Below are positions 25,291-35,983 of a stretch of DNA of 64,000 nucleotides, one piece after another; within the stretch, counting starts at the first letter, position 1; every line of letters begins with the position of its first letter. The position numbers and the translations under genes were made by a program. The stretch covers positions 3,831,933 through 3,895,932 of the forward strand of contig NW_022098022.1 of the NCBI RefSeq assembly GCF_002288925.2, written 5' to 3'. The notes below the pieces were generated by a model. It saw nothing but the letters and a program-made list of their open reading frames with translations. It was not told the DNA's origin and searched no databases. This stretch comes from Delphinapterus leucas. Taxonomy: Eukaryota; Chordata; Mammalia; Artiodactyla; Monodontidae.

Positions 25291-26595
25291 TATAAAAGCC
25301 TACCACTCCATGGCTCTCCCCTTCTGAAAAAAATAGAAGAGATTAAAACTTTTACCTCAATTTAGAGTGGTCTTCCCCAATCTCATATGCATATCTAATT
25401 TTTAGCCAATTAAGTATAGCTCTGTAGTAAAAAGTGATCTATTTCATCATTCTTAGATGGAAGATACAACAGAGAATAAAGAGAAAAGTTCTCATACAGA
25501 AATTATTTTTCTCTCTCTACTTCCTTTACTCTCATCCTCTGAGGATTTTATTATGAAAATGATGGTCTCTCCACAGTGGAGTAGCGTCCTCACGTACTGG
25601 AAAGTTGTTTACATGTCCACATTTCTAGTTTTGATAGCATATGTGAGGCATTTTATGCTCCATGGAAGAAAGGCCTGCAGTGCTCTGAAGGGAGCATTAT
25701 AGTTATTACACCCAGGGCCCTTGTTTAAGGATGTATCTTTAAACGACAACTACAAGGCCCATTTAAAATTCACTTCAGCTTCAAACATACTGATAATTTA
25801 ACTTGAGAATACCCAAATCACCAGTGTACTATTTGTAGGATGTAGTTCTTATTCAGTCTACATAGATCATTACTGACACCTAAAAGCCATTCAAAGATAT
25901 ATAAAACTTGGTCTGTTGAAAGTTAAATGAATCAAAAGAGACTATCATCAAATAAAGAGTCCAACAGTGTGATCCGGTGAAGTCCTTAAAAATAAGGAAA
26001 TATATCAATCAAACTATTTGCCTTTGTATACTGCAACTACAACAATTTAAAATAGTATGAAAATATTTCCTTTCAGTCTTAAATTAGGCACTTAAGTTGG
26101 AACCTGTCAGTAACAGTCAGAGAGTTTATGAACTATCCCAAGGAGCAAAATTTAATGGATATACATCTGTAGGGGACTTGTTTCTGCTTTTTGTTTGTTT
26201 GTTTTGGTATGTTTGCTTTACCTTCCCTTAGAGGATCTACAGCCTTAATCAGATTCTCAAAGGTCTGACATGTCTATATGCATGGATTTAAATGGAAGAA
26301 TTCCCTCATGGCAATCATTACTCTTTACTAGAATAGTAGTTGGAAATTAAATCCCAGGAAGTGGCTAATCTGAAAATATTTTTCACTTCTCTAGATTACT
26401 AAAAAAATTACCACATGTTTCTCTAACCTCAACTCACTTATGTTAAAGCACAACTAGAAAGGGGAGCACATATGAATATTTAACATTTTTTTCATGTGTT
26501 CTTTCACAGCTCAACTTGTGACCTACTTGACTGCATGATTTTTAAATTTTTTGGCCACCTGTGACTTTTTATATCTCTGCTTAGAACACTCTGTA
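25291..26595. other. AT-rich DNA, nothing assigned
   Basis: No recognisable gene or repeat. An 81-codon frame at 25457-25702 (+) has no motif. A (TTTG)n-like run lies near 26190-26205. Confidence 0.55.
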
Positions 26596-26770
26596 CAACA
26601 AATGTATATTACCTATTATGTGCCAGGTATCAAGGACACAGTTATAAACTAGAAAGATGGTCCCTGTAAACATTGAGCATGTATAGCCTAACAGGCAAGA
26701 CAAATATTAAACAAACACTTGTACAAATAATGTTAAATACAGTTGTAACAAGTGCTATAAAGAAATATGG
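26596..26770 (-). repeat. L2 LINE 3'-end fragment
   Basis: 'attacctattatgtgccagg' with 'atggtccctgtaaac', 'taaacaaacacttgtac' and 'aacaagtgctataaagaaat' follows the order of an antisense L2 3' end. Old and non-coding. Confidence 0.55.
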
Positions 26771-27790
26771 AATTTTGTGTAAGTACATAATAGATCTCAA
26801 GTAAGCAAAGAGCAAAATGATCTCAGAATATGAGAATAACCTCAGATGAGAAAGAGCTTGGCTTAATGGATACTATATTTAAAATAGCTTGAAAAATCGC
26901 TCAAGTTCTCACTTCCTAATGTAAAATATCTTTACAGTCATACAATCATTGTTTCCATTATCAACCAATATCACATTGTTTGGTGATTCTTTTCCATGAT
27001 ATATTCTTTCGACAGTGTATTTGTTATTTTTTATTTCTAGAACGTTGGAACTTATGATTACTAGTCTTTGATGACCTTCTACCTCTTCCAATATGACCTT
27101 CTATCTCTTCCAATATTAGTCTAAATATTCTTTTCATTTTTATTATTCCTTTTTAATATAATTTGCATTGTATGCAATTACTGAGACTCTAATCAGAGCA
27201 TATCGATAATACTTTTTATGTGACTGAAGTCTCAAACACTTAGACCTGCCGCCCCGAAATGCAAAGTTAAGCAATAATATCAGAAATGTGAAGTCTACCA
27301 TTCCATACTGTAGAATATTAAATTTATTATTTTCTGTTACTGTTCCTTGTTGAGAAGTTAGTGGAGATTGTACTGTCTTTATGAGTGAACTTTATTGCAA
27401 CAAAAGGCCACAAAATGATATTATTTATCCCCAAAGCACTTTCCTTCTGGTTGCATTTAAAAGGAGTGTGTTGACACTAACAACTTCTCTAAAGTCTAGA
27501 GCATGTGGTGCAATATACCTTGGTATTGTCTATCTGTTATGGCTTTGATATTTCTACATGATGCAGACACTGAGACAGTTTTTATGTTTCTAAGATACAA
27601 TTTAACAACTAAGTAATTTAGGTTGAGCATTTAAAAGGAACTGTGTCATGCAAAAGACTTATGAATAGGACAAAACCAAATGCTTCAATGCATACTGTTT
27701 CAAAAGAAAATTTGAAATTATTCACAAAATGAAATCTTCTTAAAGAAGAAAAGTATTTTTCTTTTTCATTTTTTAAACTATTGTATCTCA
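26771..27790. other. AT-rich DNA with a short local repeat
   Basis: No gene seen. A small direct repeat, 'gaccttctacctcttccaat' / 'gaccttctatctcttccaat', lies at about 27072-27116 (period about 23 bp). Confidence 0.5.
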
Positions 27791-27900
27791 TAGCTACTCA
27801 GACTACCAGGATCTTTTTCTGCAAAATGGGGGTAAATAATTGTGCTTATTTCATAGAGCGGTATCAGGGTTACATGAAAACAGCACGACTGACAGAGATA
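27791..27900 (+). repeat. MIR-like SINE fragment (tentative)
   Basis: 'ctgcaaaatgggggtaaata' then 'ttatttcatagagcggtatc' resembles the sense MIR core: 'ctgtaaaatggggataataa' then 'acctcatagggttgt'. Diverged. Confidence 0.45.
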
Positions 27901-28409
27901 TAGTACATCAGCCATTCTTTTACATATTATTTTTGGCCAAAAGCTCACTTTCTTTAACATTTGTCACCATTCTGCCTTGAGGTTCATATAAAGTCAGTTA
28001 AATCTCATTTTAAACTATTACGTGTGTTAAAGGTAAATTAAGCATTTTAGGTATATTATGCAACTATCAAATATATTGTACATAATTGTAGCAAAATTAT
28101 CATCAGAAAATAGTCTTGATTTACCAAATGAAAAATATTCATTAAGCAGCTGGTATGAAAACACACTAAGATTAACGTTAGGAGAACTGGAGTGAAAATT
28201 ACATACTTCCTTTTATCAGCCAATGACTCTCACACAAACCTTTGTGTTCCCTTCTCAGCCAGACTGTCAGGAAATATCTGCTGATACTTTTAACTCTTAC
28301 TCTTCTATAAATTTATAGATCCTAGTTTTTATTTCATTTCATTATTTAGATATATTTTAATGAGTTGAGATACTTCAAATTCATTCCTCATTTATGTAAT
28401 GCATTAATT
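27901..28409. other. AT-rich DNA, nothing assigned
   Basis: Nothing recognisable in this interval. Confidence 0.55.
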
Positions 28410-28424
28410 TTGAATGATTTTTTT

Positions 28425-28623
28425 TTTTTTCCTGGTACGCGGGCCTCTCACTGTTGTGGCCTCTCCCGTTGCGGAGCACAGGCTCCGGATGCGCAGGCCC
28501 AGCGGCCATGGCTCACGGGCCCAGCCACTCCACGGCATGTGGGAGCTTCCTGGACCAGGGCACGAACCCGTGTCCCCTGCATCGACAGGCGGAATCTCAA
28601 CCACTGCGCCACCAGGGAAGCCC
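28425..28623 (-). mobile_element. CHR-2-type SINE, full length
   Basis: A complete minus-strand copy with a poly(T) tail stretch (about 28421-28430) and its head at 28623. A 15-bp TSD, 'ttgaatgattttttt', occurs at 28410-28424 and 28624-28638. The open frames on both strands in this interval are SINE translations. The head shows CpG decay ('cctggaccagggc'), so it is middle-aged. Confidence 0.93.
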
Positions 28624-28638
28624 TTGAATGATTTTTTT

Positions 28639-29284
28639 ACTGAAGAGGAGTTACATGTGCATATATATGTATGCACATAGATTAATATAAATTGTCAGTT
28701 GTATAGAATAATAGGTACATTTTGCTTTGCAAAGGAATGTTAACTTATGAAAAATCACCCCCCTGTTGGCAAAACGTTAGATTGAAGAAACAAAAACATG
28801 CTGTATTCATCTCAGGATAACTGGTACTTACCCCACCGAGCATGAGACATTGGGCACAACAGTTATTTGGAAAAATTAAATGAATGAATCCCTACTCTTC
28901 ACACTATTGCCGGCCTTCATCATAGCAAAAAGCCTAATATTCTCTTGCTTCTTACTCTGTCTTCTTGTATTGTTTTCTTCTGCCACCATGACGTTTATGT
29001 TACTACTTAGATAGAATTCTAAAACACTATTCTGTGTATAGCACTCCATTAATTACAAATCCTTCATGATTCAATAAAATTTCTCAGTATGGCGTTATAG
29101 ATCATTTATGAAATAGTCCTAATCTGTAATTCTTTTCTACTTACTCTCCCTCTTATAATTCCTACTTTCCATTCTCTCAAAACTCTTGATTCTATTCCTT
29201 CCCAGGCCTTCCCTATTAAAAAAGCACAAAATCTGTTGTCTAGTTGTTCACATAAAATTTAGAATCAACTTTGATTCTTCTTTC
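28639..29284. other. AT-rich DNA, nothing assigned
   Basis: Nothing recognisable in this interval. Confidence 0.55.
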
Positions 29285-29355
29285 CTTACACTTGAAATAT
29301 CAATCTGTCACACATAAGTGATATCATACAGTATTTGTCTTTCTCTCACTTAGTT

Positions 29356-29412
29356 ACTGGGTTGGTCAAAAAGTTTGTTCAGGTTCTTCCATAAGATGTT
29401 ACGGAGCAATAA
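29356..29412. mobile_element. Mariner MITE remnant (one half)
   Basis: 'ctgggttggtcaaaaagttt' then 'gttcaggttcttccataaga' matches the terminal and inner part of the short mariner-derived elements common in cetartiodactyls. These are near-palindromes of about 80 bp inserted at TA. Only the left half survives; the inverted right terminus is missing. 'tta' precedes it. Non-autonomous, with no transposase. Confidence 0.7.
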
Positions 29413-29492
29413 CTAAGCATAATATTCTCTAGGTCTAGCCACATTGCTGCAGATGCTACAAATGGCAACTTTTCATTCTTTTTATACTCCGT

Positions 29493-29511
29493 TGTGTGTG
29501 TGTGTGTGTGT
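29493..29511. repeat. (TG)n microsatellite
   Basis: A short perfect TG run inside the L1 3' UTR fragment. A second shorter run lies at 29532-29545. Confidence 0.9.
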
Positions 29512-29783
29512 AATACTGAATAATACACCCTTGTGTGTGTGTGTAGATATGTCCCCTTCCAGAGCCTATTTTATTTTAAAATGTGGTCATTTATTTTTAT
29601 AACTATAGAAAGTGTTTTTCTATTTATAAATCATTAAAAGGCATTATAGAATCTTTGGAAAACTTAGATGACTAATAAAATCAGTTAAATTCAATAGCCA
29701 AGAGGTAATGTCATTTACCAACTGTGGATGTGTGTGCATCTGTGTGCTTGAGAGTGTGTATATGTATAAAATGTATTACTCTT

Positions 29784-29982
29784 GGGGCTTCCCTGGTGGC
29801 ACAGTGGTTGAGAGTCCGCCTGCCGATGCAGGGGACCACGGGTTCGTGCCCTGGTCCGGGCAGATCCCACGTGCCGCGGAGCGGCTGGGCCCGTGAGCCA
29901 TGCACGTCCAGAGCCTGTGCTCCGCAACGGGAGAGACCACAGCAGTGAGAGGCCCGCGTACCGCAACAGCAACAACAAAAAA
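29784..29982 (+). mobile_element. CHR-2-type SINE with internal deletion
   Basis: A sense copy with both promoter boxes and an A-rich 'caacagcaacaac' tail. Compared with the sibling at 43373-43565 it lacks about 13 bp after 'gagccatg', where 'gccgctgagcctgc' is shortened. The flanks 'gtattactct' (29773-29782) and 'gtattatttt' (29983-29992) are a plausible TSD with two mismatches. Confidence 0.92.
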
Positions 29983-29993
29983 GTATTATTTTG

Positions 29994-32244
29994 AAACTGT
30001 TTCTCTCAGTTAAGAATTAAGAGTATACATTTGACTTTTGTTGGTATAGGTGCTTTTTATGTCATTATCCTTAATTACTCCCTAATGTTCAATCAGATGG
30101 ATCTGTCAAAATATGGAACCAGGTTCAACATTTTGATTTTGGGGGGTTATTTCATAAATAATTTGTATTAATGTTAATCAGAGTTCATTTAAATTATCTG
30201 TCATTTGCATGTACTATCAATATATTTTACTATAATAGAATATTGGTTCCTGGGTCAATCATAATAATACCTATTGTTCATTAGGTTTTACTATTTATGA
30301 GCAGTATGTTCAGAATTTTTACAAATATTACTCACTGAATAGGGAGCAACCACTTCAGATAGGTACTATTATTATTGACAATTTTGACAATAAAAAAACA
30401 AAAGTTAATAGTTATAAAGTGTTTTACACAGTTATTAGCTAATGTTAGTTTTAGTAAGTTTTGTAAAATTGATGTGAATTTGTATATGTAACTATGGTGA
30501 TATAATCAGTTAAAGGCCTTATTTTGTAATGGTAGGGGCTACCTGCTGGGACAGAAACTGCTTAAAAGTATATAATTTTTGGATTTCTCTGCAGAGCTCT
30601 AATATAATGCTAATTTTTGCCCAATTTTGCCCTATCACAATAGTGAAGTAAATAAAATTCAGAATTAAAATTTTGTATCCTATATTTCCTAGAATGTTAG
30701 ATTCTGTCCCCATCCCCCAAGCAGAAACTGTTTTTTCTAAAAAATGAGAATGACATAAACAACCTAGAGTTTTTACTTTAAGTATAGCAATGAAGGATAA
30801 AACAGTCCAAAATTATGTACTGAGGTGCAGTTCATATCCACCCAGAATGTTAAAAAATAGTTTATATAGTGCTATACATATTGTCTAAACATCAGTAGTT
30901 GCTGTCCACCATTGGTTTCCAAAGCATTGAGGTTTATAGTATAAAATACTGGTTTCTCCACAATTCTTGACAGATGGTAACACTTCTTAGTCTAGTTGAA
31001 GCCCATGTGCTCATGGGTTTTAGAAGCAGTTGATAATCTACATTTCTTTGTCAGACTGAGCACTAGGTTGTATCCTGTTGTTTCCTTATGTAGCTAATGG
31101 GAGAGTGGAATAAACTATGCAGCCAGGTCACTTAACTCCTCTTTCTTTTTGGGGGAATGATAAATTTTGGGACTTGAATCATTGTTTAATGTCCTTTTAC
31201 TTATTTTGAAATATACCATTACATTGTATTGTTTTGAAAGATTTCCAGAAGACAATTAGTGATATTACAAATGCTACTGATAATATACCATGATCTTAAA
31301 AAAAAAAAAAGAAAGAAAAAGAAAAGGTGACTTAAAGTCACAGAAGAGTAAATAACATGGTCTTACCAGAAAAGCCATCCATCCATCCACTTTCTCATTT
31401 GTAAATTGCTCAGTGCCACTATATTATATTACTGTAGTAAGATGCCATATCAGACTTCTTAAAGCATGTGGGTCCAGGATTTTTACCTATAGGGACTTCA
31501 GTAATGCAAGAATGTTTTGCATTTGAGAGCAGGGACACCAGTATAGCCAGCAGGTATATATTGAGCATCAGCTAATTGCAAGAGACTATAAACTGTAACT
31601 ATACTCAAAGGTATTACACCCCAGGCTTTGGAACTCACTGCCCAGTGATAGTGACACATACGCGAATAAATTATGCACACAGCAATATACATAAGAGGCT
31701 TGATGAAGCATTGTGAGAGTTTCAAGGCTAAGATATAAAAGAAATGCCTAGAACAGAGGATCCTTTATCCAAGGTTTTTTCAAAGAGTCAAGGTCTGTTT
31801 CAATTCTCTCATTTTCAATGTGGTGATTGACAAGTGAGATAGATGTTAAATTAAAAAATATATGAAATTTAATTATGGTGTGTTTGACTGCACTTCTACC
31901 CCAGGATACATAGGTCTCTGTCAACAAAACTGAAAAATAAAAAAATAAAATATTCATCAAGTAGGCAGTATTTATATATTGCACTTACATAAGTAGGCAG
32001 TATTTATATATATCTGCCTACTTCCCCTTTCAATGCCTTTTGCCTTTTCAGTTCCCATCCATAGAAACAGACAAAGAAAATAACTGAAATGGAATTTTAA
32101 AAGAAGCAAATATGAAAAGGATGATGATGTATGTATTTATCATCACAGCCTACTAATATTAGCTTCAGTTTCCTATCTGCCAGTAAAAAATACCTGCTTT
32201 CCATGATCAAATTGAAAAAAATGTACTATCACCTTTTTGTTAAA
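29994..32244. other. AT-rich DNA with a small duplicated hairpin
   Basis: No gene found. A MIR-like trace may lie near 30290-30450. At 31959-31979 and 31991-32011 the same 21 bp occurs twice (32-bp period). The second copy starts with 'aagtaggcag' and its inverted complement 'ctgcctactt' lies at 32014-32023, so a 10-bp stem with a short AT loop can form. A-rich run at 31297-31325. Confidence 0.5.
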
Positions 32245-32545
32245 TAGGTTTTTATTTTACTTAGGTATCATACATAAAGAAAAGTGCACAAATATTGTTT
32301 ACTTTTTAATCAGATGTGCACACATGTGTAACCAGCTGAAATCAGGTACCCAAAAGTCCCCATCATATACCCTGTCTGTCACTAGTCTCTCTTTTACATT
32401 TTTGGAATTGTATGATGAATACCTTGTGTCTACCTCCTTTCACTCAGTGTTGTGTTTGTAAGATTCGTCCGTTTCATGGTGTGTAATTTTATTTACTTAA
32501 TTTTTATTGCGATATAGCGTTTCATTGAGCATATGACTTTTTCCA
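32245..32545 (-). mobile_element. Old L1 3' UTR fragment (tentative)
   Basis: Antisense L1 UTR features in order: 'ttacttaggtatcatacat', 'tttttggaattgtatgatga', 'acctcctttcactcagtg' and 'taagattcgtccgtttcatgg'. Strongly diverged. Confidence 0.5.
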
Positions 32546-32604
32546 AGCACAGTTTTCTTTATTCTCAAATCATTAATGTGAATCGGATGGATCATGTAGA
32601 CAAG

Positions 32605-32705
32605 AAAGGCAGTGTAGCATAAAACTGAAGGGTACGGGTACGAGGAAGCGGATGTGCTCTGCTTAATGTCTGTGCGGTCTTGGGCAAGTAAATTAACCTT
32701 TTTCC
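32605..32705 (+). repeat. MIR SINE fragment
   Basis: 'ggcagtgtagcataaaactg' followed by 'tgtgcggtcttgggcaagta' and 'aattaacctt' matches the sense MIR (tRNA-derived) core, in which 'tgtgaccttgggcaagttac' is the hallmark. Confidence 0.6.
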
Positions 32706-32860
32706 TTTTTGTTTTTTTGGGTTTTTTTGGTTAAGATTTTTGTCTTCCTTACCACCTTGGTTTTGGGGTAACTAACTGACCAAGAAACACATTTTACTTT
32801 TTGTTTGTTTTGTTTTCGTAGACAACGTCAAAACAATCTGCCAAATACGAGCAGTATTAT

Positions 32861-33105
32861 AAAGGAAAAGGATAAACTCCAGTAATAGCATGTGGGAGTT
32901 AGGTGTGACTTCAGCTTAAACTTAATGCAGAACTTAGTTCTAAGTGAAGTGAAGCGTAGGTTATTGACAATGGAAATAATTTCCTAAAGGAAAAGGATAA
33001 ACTCCAGTAATAGCATGTGGGAGTTAGGTGTGACTTGAGCTTAAACTTAATGCAGAACTTAGTTCTAAGTGAAGTGTAGGTTATTGACATTGGAAATAAT
33101 TTCCT
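32861..33105. repeat. Tandem duplication, unit 120-125 bp
   Basis: Two adjacent copies: 32861-32985 (125 bp) and 32986-33105 (120 bp). Apart from a 5-bp indel ('gaagtgaagcgtagg' against 'gaagtgtagg') I see only two substitutions, so identity is about 98% and the event is recent. The copies abut exactly with no spacer. There is no array beyond two units. A SINE was inserted 7 bp after the second copy. Confidence 0.95.
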
Positions 33106-33121
33106 TCATTTCGAATTCTTT

Positions 33122-33324
33122 TTTTTTTTTTTGCGGTACGCGGGCCTCTCACTGTCGTGGCCTCTCCTGTTGTGGAGCATAGGCTCCGGCCGTGCAGGCC
33201 CAGTGGCCATGGCTCACGGGCCCAGCCGCTCTGCGGCATGCGGGATCTTCCCGGACCGGGGCACAAACCTGTATCCCCTGCATCAGCAGGCGGACTCTCA
33301 ACCACTGTGCCACCAGGGAAGCCC
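33122..33324 (-). mobile_element. CHR-2-type SINE, full length
   Basis: A complete minus-strand copy with poly(T) at its left and its head at 33324. The 10-bp TSD 'cgaattcttt' occurs at 33112-33121 and 33325-33334. Its sequence keeps most family positions. Confidence 0.93.
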
Positions 33325-33334
33325 CGAATTCTTT

Positions 33335-33954
33335 GATATTCTCCTAAATTAAAATAAATCAAAATGCTTAATCCCGTTTTCTAAAAAAATATTATATGGC
33401 GAATTTGAAAATATTTATAAACATATCATGTTATCGTAGTTTTCCTACTTTATAATATTAGTATATGTGCCAAAAATATTGTATTTTTTTGCCATCATCT
33501 TTTTATTATCAAAATGTTTTAACATGCTATGCCTAGTTTTCCTCTGTTTCCACCCAGATCACCTCGTCAAACCTTTTTTGGTTATTCTTACAGACCTTTA
33601 TTGTATTCATATATGTGTATAATACATCATTTATTAATAAATGTATTTCTGTTCCTTGCATGTTTTTTTTCTTTTTAGCACATTATCTGACTTGGAGAGA
33701 TATATTTGTGTCTTTGATTTTTATTTAAAAATGTTTACTGTAAGACCAAAAACTTGTTCATGGTAGAAAATTTGTAGACTACACTGAAAAAAATAAGAAT
33801 AATGAACAGTAATTATTACAATTTCAAATTAAGAAAAAGATTGATAAAGAGAAAAGAGGGAGAAAGAGGAGGAACAATTGAAGGAGAGAGGAAGAGAGGG
33901 GGAGGGAGAGGAAGGAAGGAAGGAGAGAAGGTAAGATCAAAATGTGCTAAGCAG
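33335..33954. other. AT-rich DNA, then GA-rich tract
   Basis: No gene. A purine-only-like tract, 'gaggaagagagggggaggg' and neighbours, spans about 33838-33935: a decayed (GGAA)n/(GA)n low-complexity stretch. Confidence 0.7.
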
Positions 33955-34115
33955 AAATCTTAAGATGGGCCCCAAGAATCCTGGTCTCTCGTGCACACAT
34001 ACCTCGCGGTTATTTAATCAAACAGTAACTAGTTTATTCTGTGCTCTGCGAAAGATTTTGCAAACATAATTAAATTTATGGTAACTTGTTATGCAGAAAT
34101 AGAAAACTAATACAA
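33955..34115 (+). repeat. Possible LTR/MaLR-like fragment
   Basis: 'taagatgggccccaagaatcc' near the left and 'gaaatagaaaactaatacaa' at the right end resemble ends of old mammalian MaLR-type LTRs. The evidence is thin. Confidence 0.3.
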
Positions 34116-34349
34116 TTTCTGTCCAAGTACTCCTTTTTTTATTAAAAGTTAAAAAAATTAAAGGGTATTTAAATGAAAAATTAAAGCGCTTCTCAACATG
34201 GATGTCTCTCCCCACATAATGACTGATTCCTAGACTATGTCTAAACAAAAACAATGTACACGCTTTAGCGATTATGATTTAAATAAAAGATACTCTATAG
34301 GAAATATTTTACTGCTTGTTTCTTTTTAACCTATAACTATATCTGGGCT

Positions 34350-34960
34350 ATAGCTGCATAGCAGAAATAGAGATCAACCTCATACTTTTTAATATATGCA
34401 TCATATAGTATGTTATGTGTTTTATTTAACCAGTTCTCTATTGTGGACACTATATTTGCTTCCACTCACTAGTGCAAAAATATGCAAAAATAAATTGTCT
34501 TCTCTTGCAAAAATTTAATTGTGATTGAGGTTATCGTTCTATTCAGAGTTACTGAGAATTTGAACATATCTTGCTTTAAATTTTTTCATATTCTTTGTGT
34601 ATTTTTCCTATTGATGGTTTATCATTTTCTATTCAATTTATCATTGATTTAACATTTAAAGAGTAGTTTATTAAGATACATTAATTTGTCATGAAGTATG
34701 TCCATTTTAGACTTTTATAAATATTTATAAATTGCCTTCCACAAAATATCCACAACTAATGCTTCCTCCAGCATTACATGAGGACATGTTTTTCCCTCAT
34801 CTATAGCAATGCTAGATATGTGAATGATGGGTCTCTTGTTATTTTCTTCTCAAATGGTGATTCATTTTTCTTACCTTTCTGAATGGACCCTTTTTTCATT
34901 CAGTTTTTAAGTTACTGCCACGCGTATACAAGAAATTCTTGACTTTTATCAGCTGATTAT
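34350..34960 (-). mobile_element. Old L1 3' UTR fragment (tentative)
   Basis: Antisense L1 UTR order: 'ttatttaaccagttctctat', 'tgtggacactatatttgctt', 'gaatttgaacatatcttgc', 'ttctttgtgtatttttcct' and 'attgatggtttatc'. Much decayed; the ends are uncertain. Confidence 0.45.
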
Positions 34961-35966
34961 CTGAAGAGGTGGTAAATTAAGTATCAAAAGTATCAAAAGT
35001 ATTTGGTACATTTCAGTTGATTTTTTTTGGCTTTTCTAAGTATTTAGCATATCATCTTAGATGATTACCTTCCAATATTTATAAGTAAAAAAAATTCCTG
35101 TCTTGTTTCATTGAGTGTTGATGGCTAATATTAGCAGTAATAGTAGACTTTTTTGTCTTAAAATTTTTAAGTGAGAAAACTTTGTCCTTTTAATATTGTG
35201 CAATGCATTTGGAAAGTTCCTGATACATATATATAGTTGAAAAAGTTGAGGTTTATTTATTTAATTTAAAATTTAGGAATATGTGCTGAATTTCCTCAAA
35301 TATTTTTGAGATATTCTCATTTTTTGTTAATTTTTTAATTTAATTTATAGAGCGTATTGAATAAAAAGAGTCCATTATGTTGAATGGTATTAAGTGCATT
35401 TATGTATATGCCATTGATCAGAATTATTCATTCATATATGGCTTGATTACATATGCTAAAATTTATCTTAAAATGTCAACTGATATTCATGAATAAGATT
35501 GCTTTCCAATTGTTGTTGTTATTTTTTATTTTTTTATTATTTTGGAGTATGTGTTGGAGTAGTTTCATTGAATAAGTTTGGAGTCTTTATGTAACATCTC
35601 CATGGACTAAACATTTTAATAGAAGTCACTTCAAATATCATCACGTGATTAATTTTTAAGCAGTGTACATTGACCACATTCTGCAACTATTTAATGTACA
35701 TATTTATAATTTTGTGATTTGTAATTTTAAAAATTGATATTCATCTCAAGAAGCATGCACTTGATTTTTCATATATTTTGCCATAAATTTCCAGATACAT
35801 ATTAATGTATTTTTTTGGTTTTTTGTTTGTAAAACAAACATTTTTGTTTGTTTGTAGTTAGCTCTAATTTGGACTTAATGTTTCTTAAGCTAGAAGAGTT
35901 ATGAATTCTTGGGGATTATATAGTTATTGTGCTGTTTTATAGAAGAGAAAATCTAGGAACAAACAG
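34961..35966. other. AT-rich DNA, nothing assigned
   Basis: Very AT-rich; nothing I can name. It may hold more of the decayed L1 to its left. Confidence 0.5.
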
Positions 35967-35983
35967 TGACATAGTGTACTTTT

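Larger units (their letters stand above)
29285..29550 (-). mobile_element. Old L1 3' UTR fragment, interrupted
   Basis: Antisense L1 3' UTR signatures: 'aagtgatatcatacagtatttg', 'actaagcataatattctcta', 'agccacattgctgcag', 'caaatggcaacttttcattc' and a terminal (TG)n. The mariner remnant at 29356-29412 splits it, so the L1 came first. TG dinucleotide runs at 29493-29511 and about 29532-29545 mark the position where such UTRs often carry a microsatellite. Confidence 0.55.

Noticed and set aside
28365..28680. Frames with phrases such as 'TRASHCCGLSRCGAQAPDAQ' on both strands
   Set aside because: The same phrases recur at 12.9, 13.3, 29.8, 33.2, 42.8 and 43.4 kb because they are translations of the CHR-2 SINE, not a protein family.
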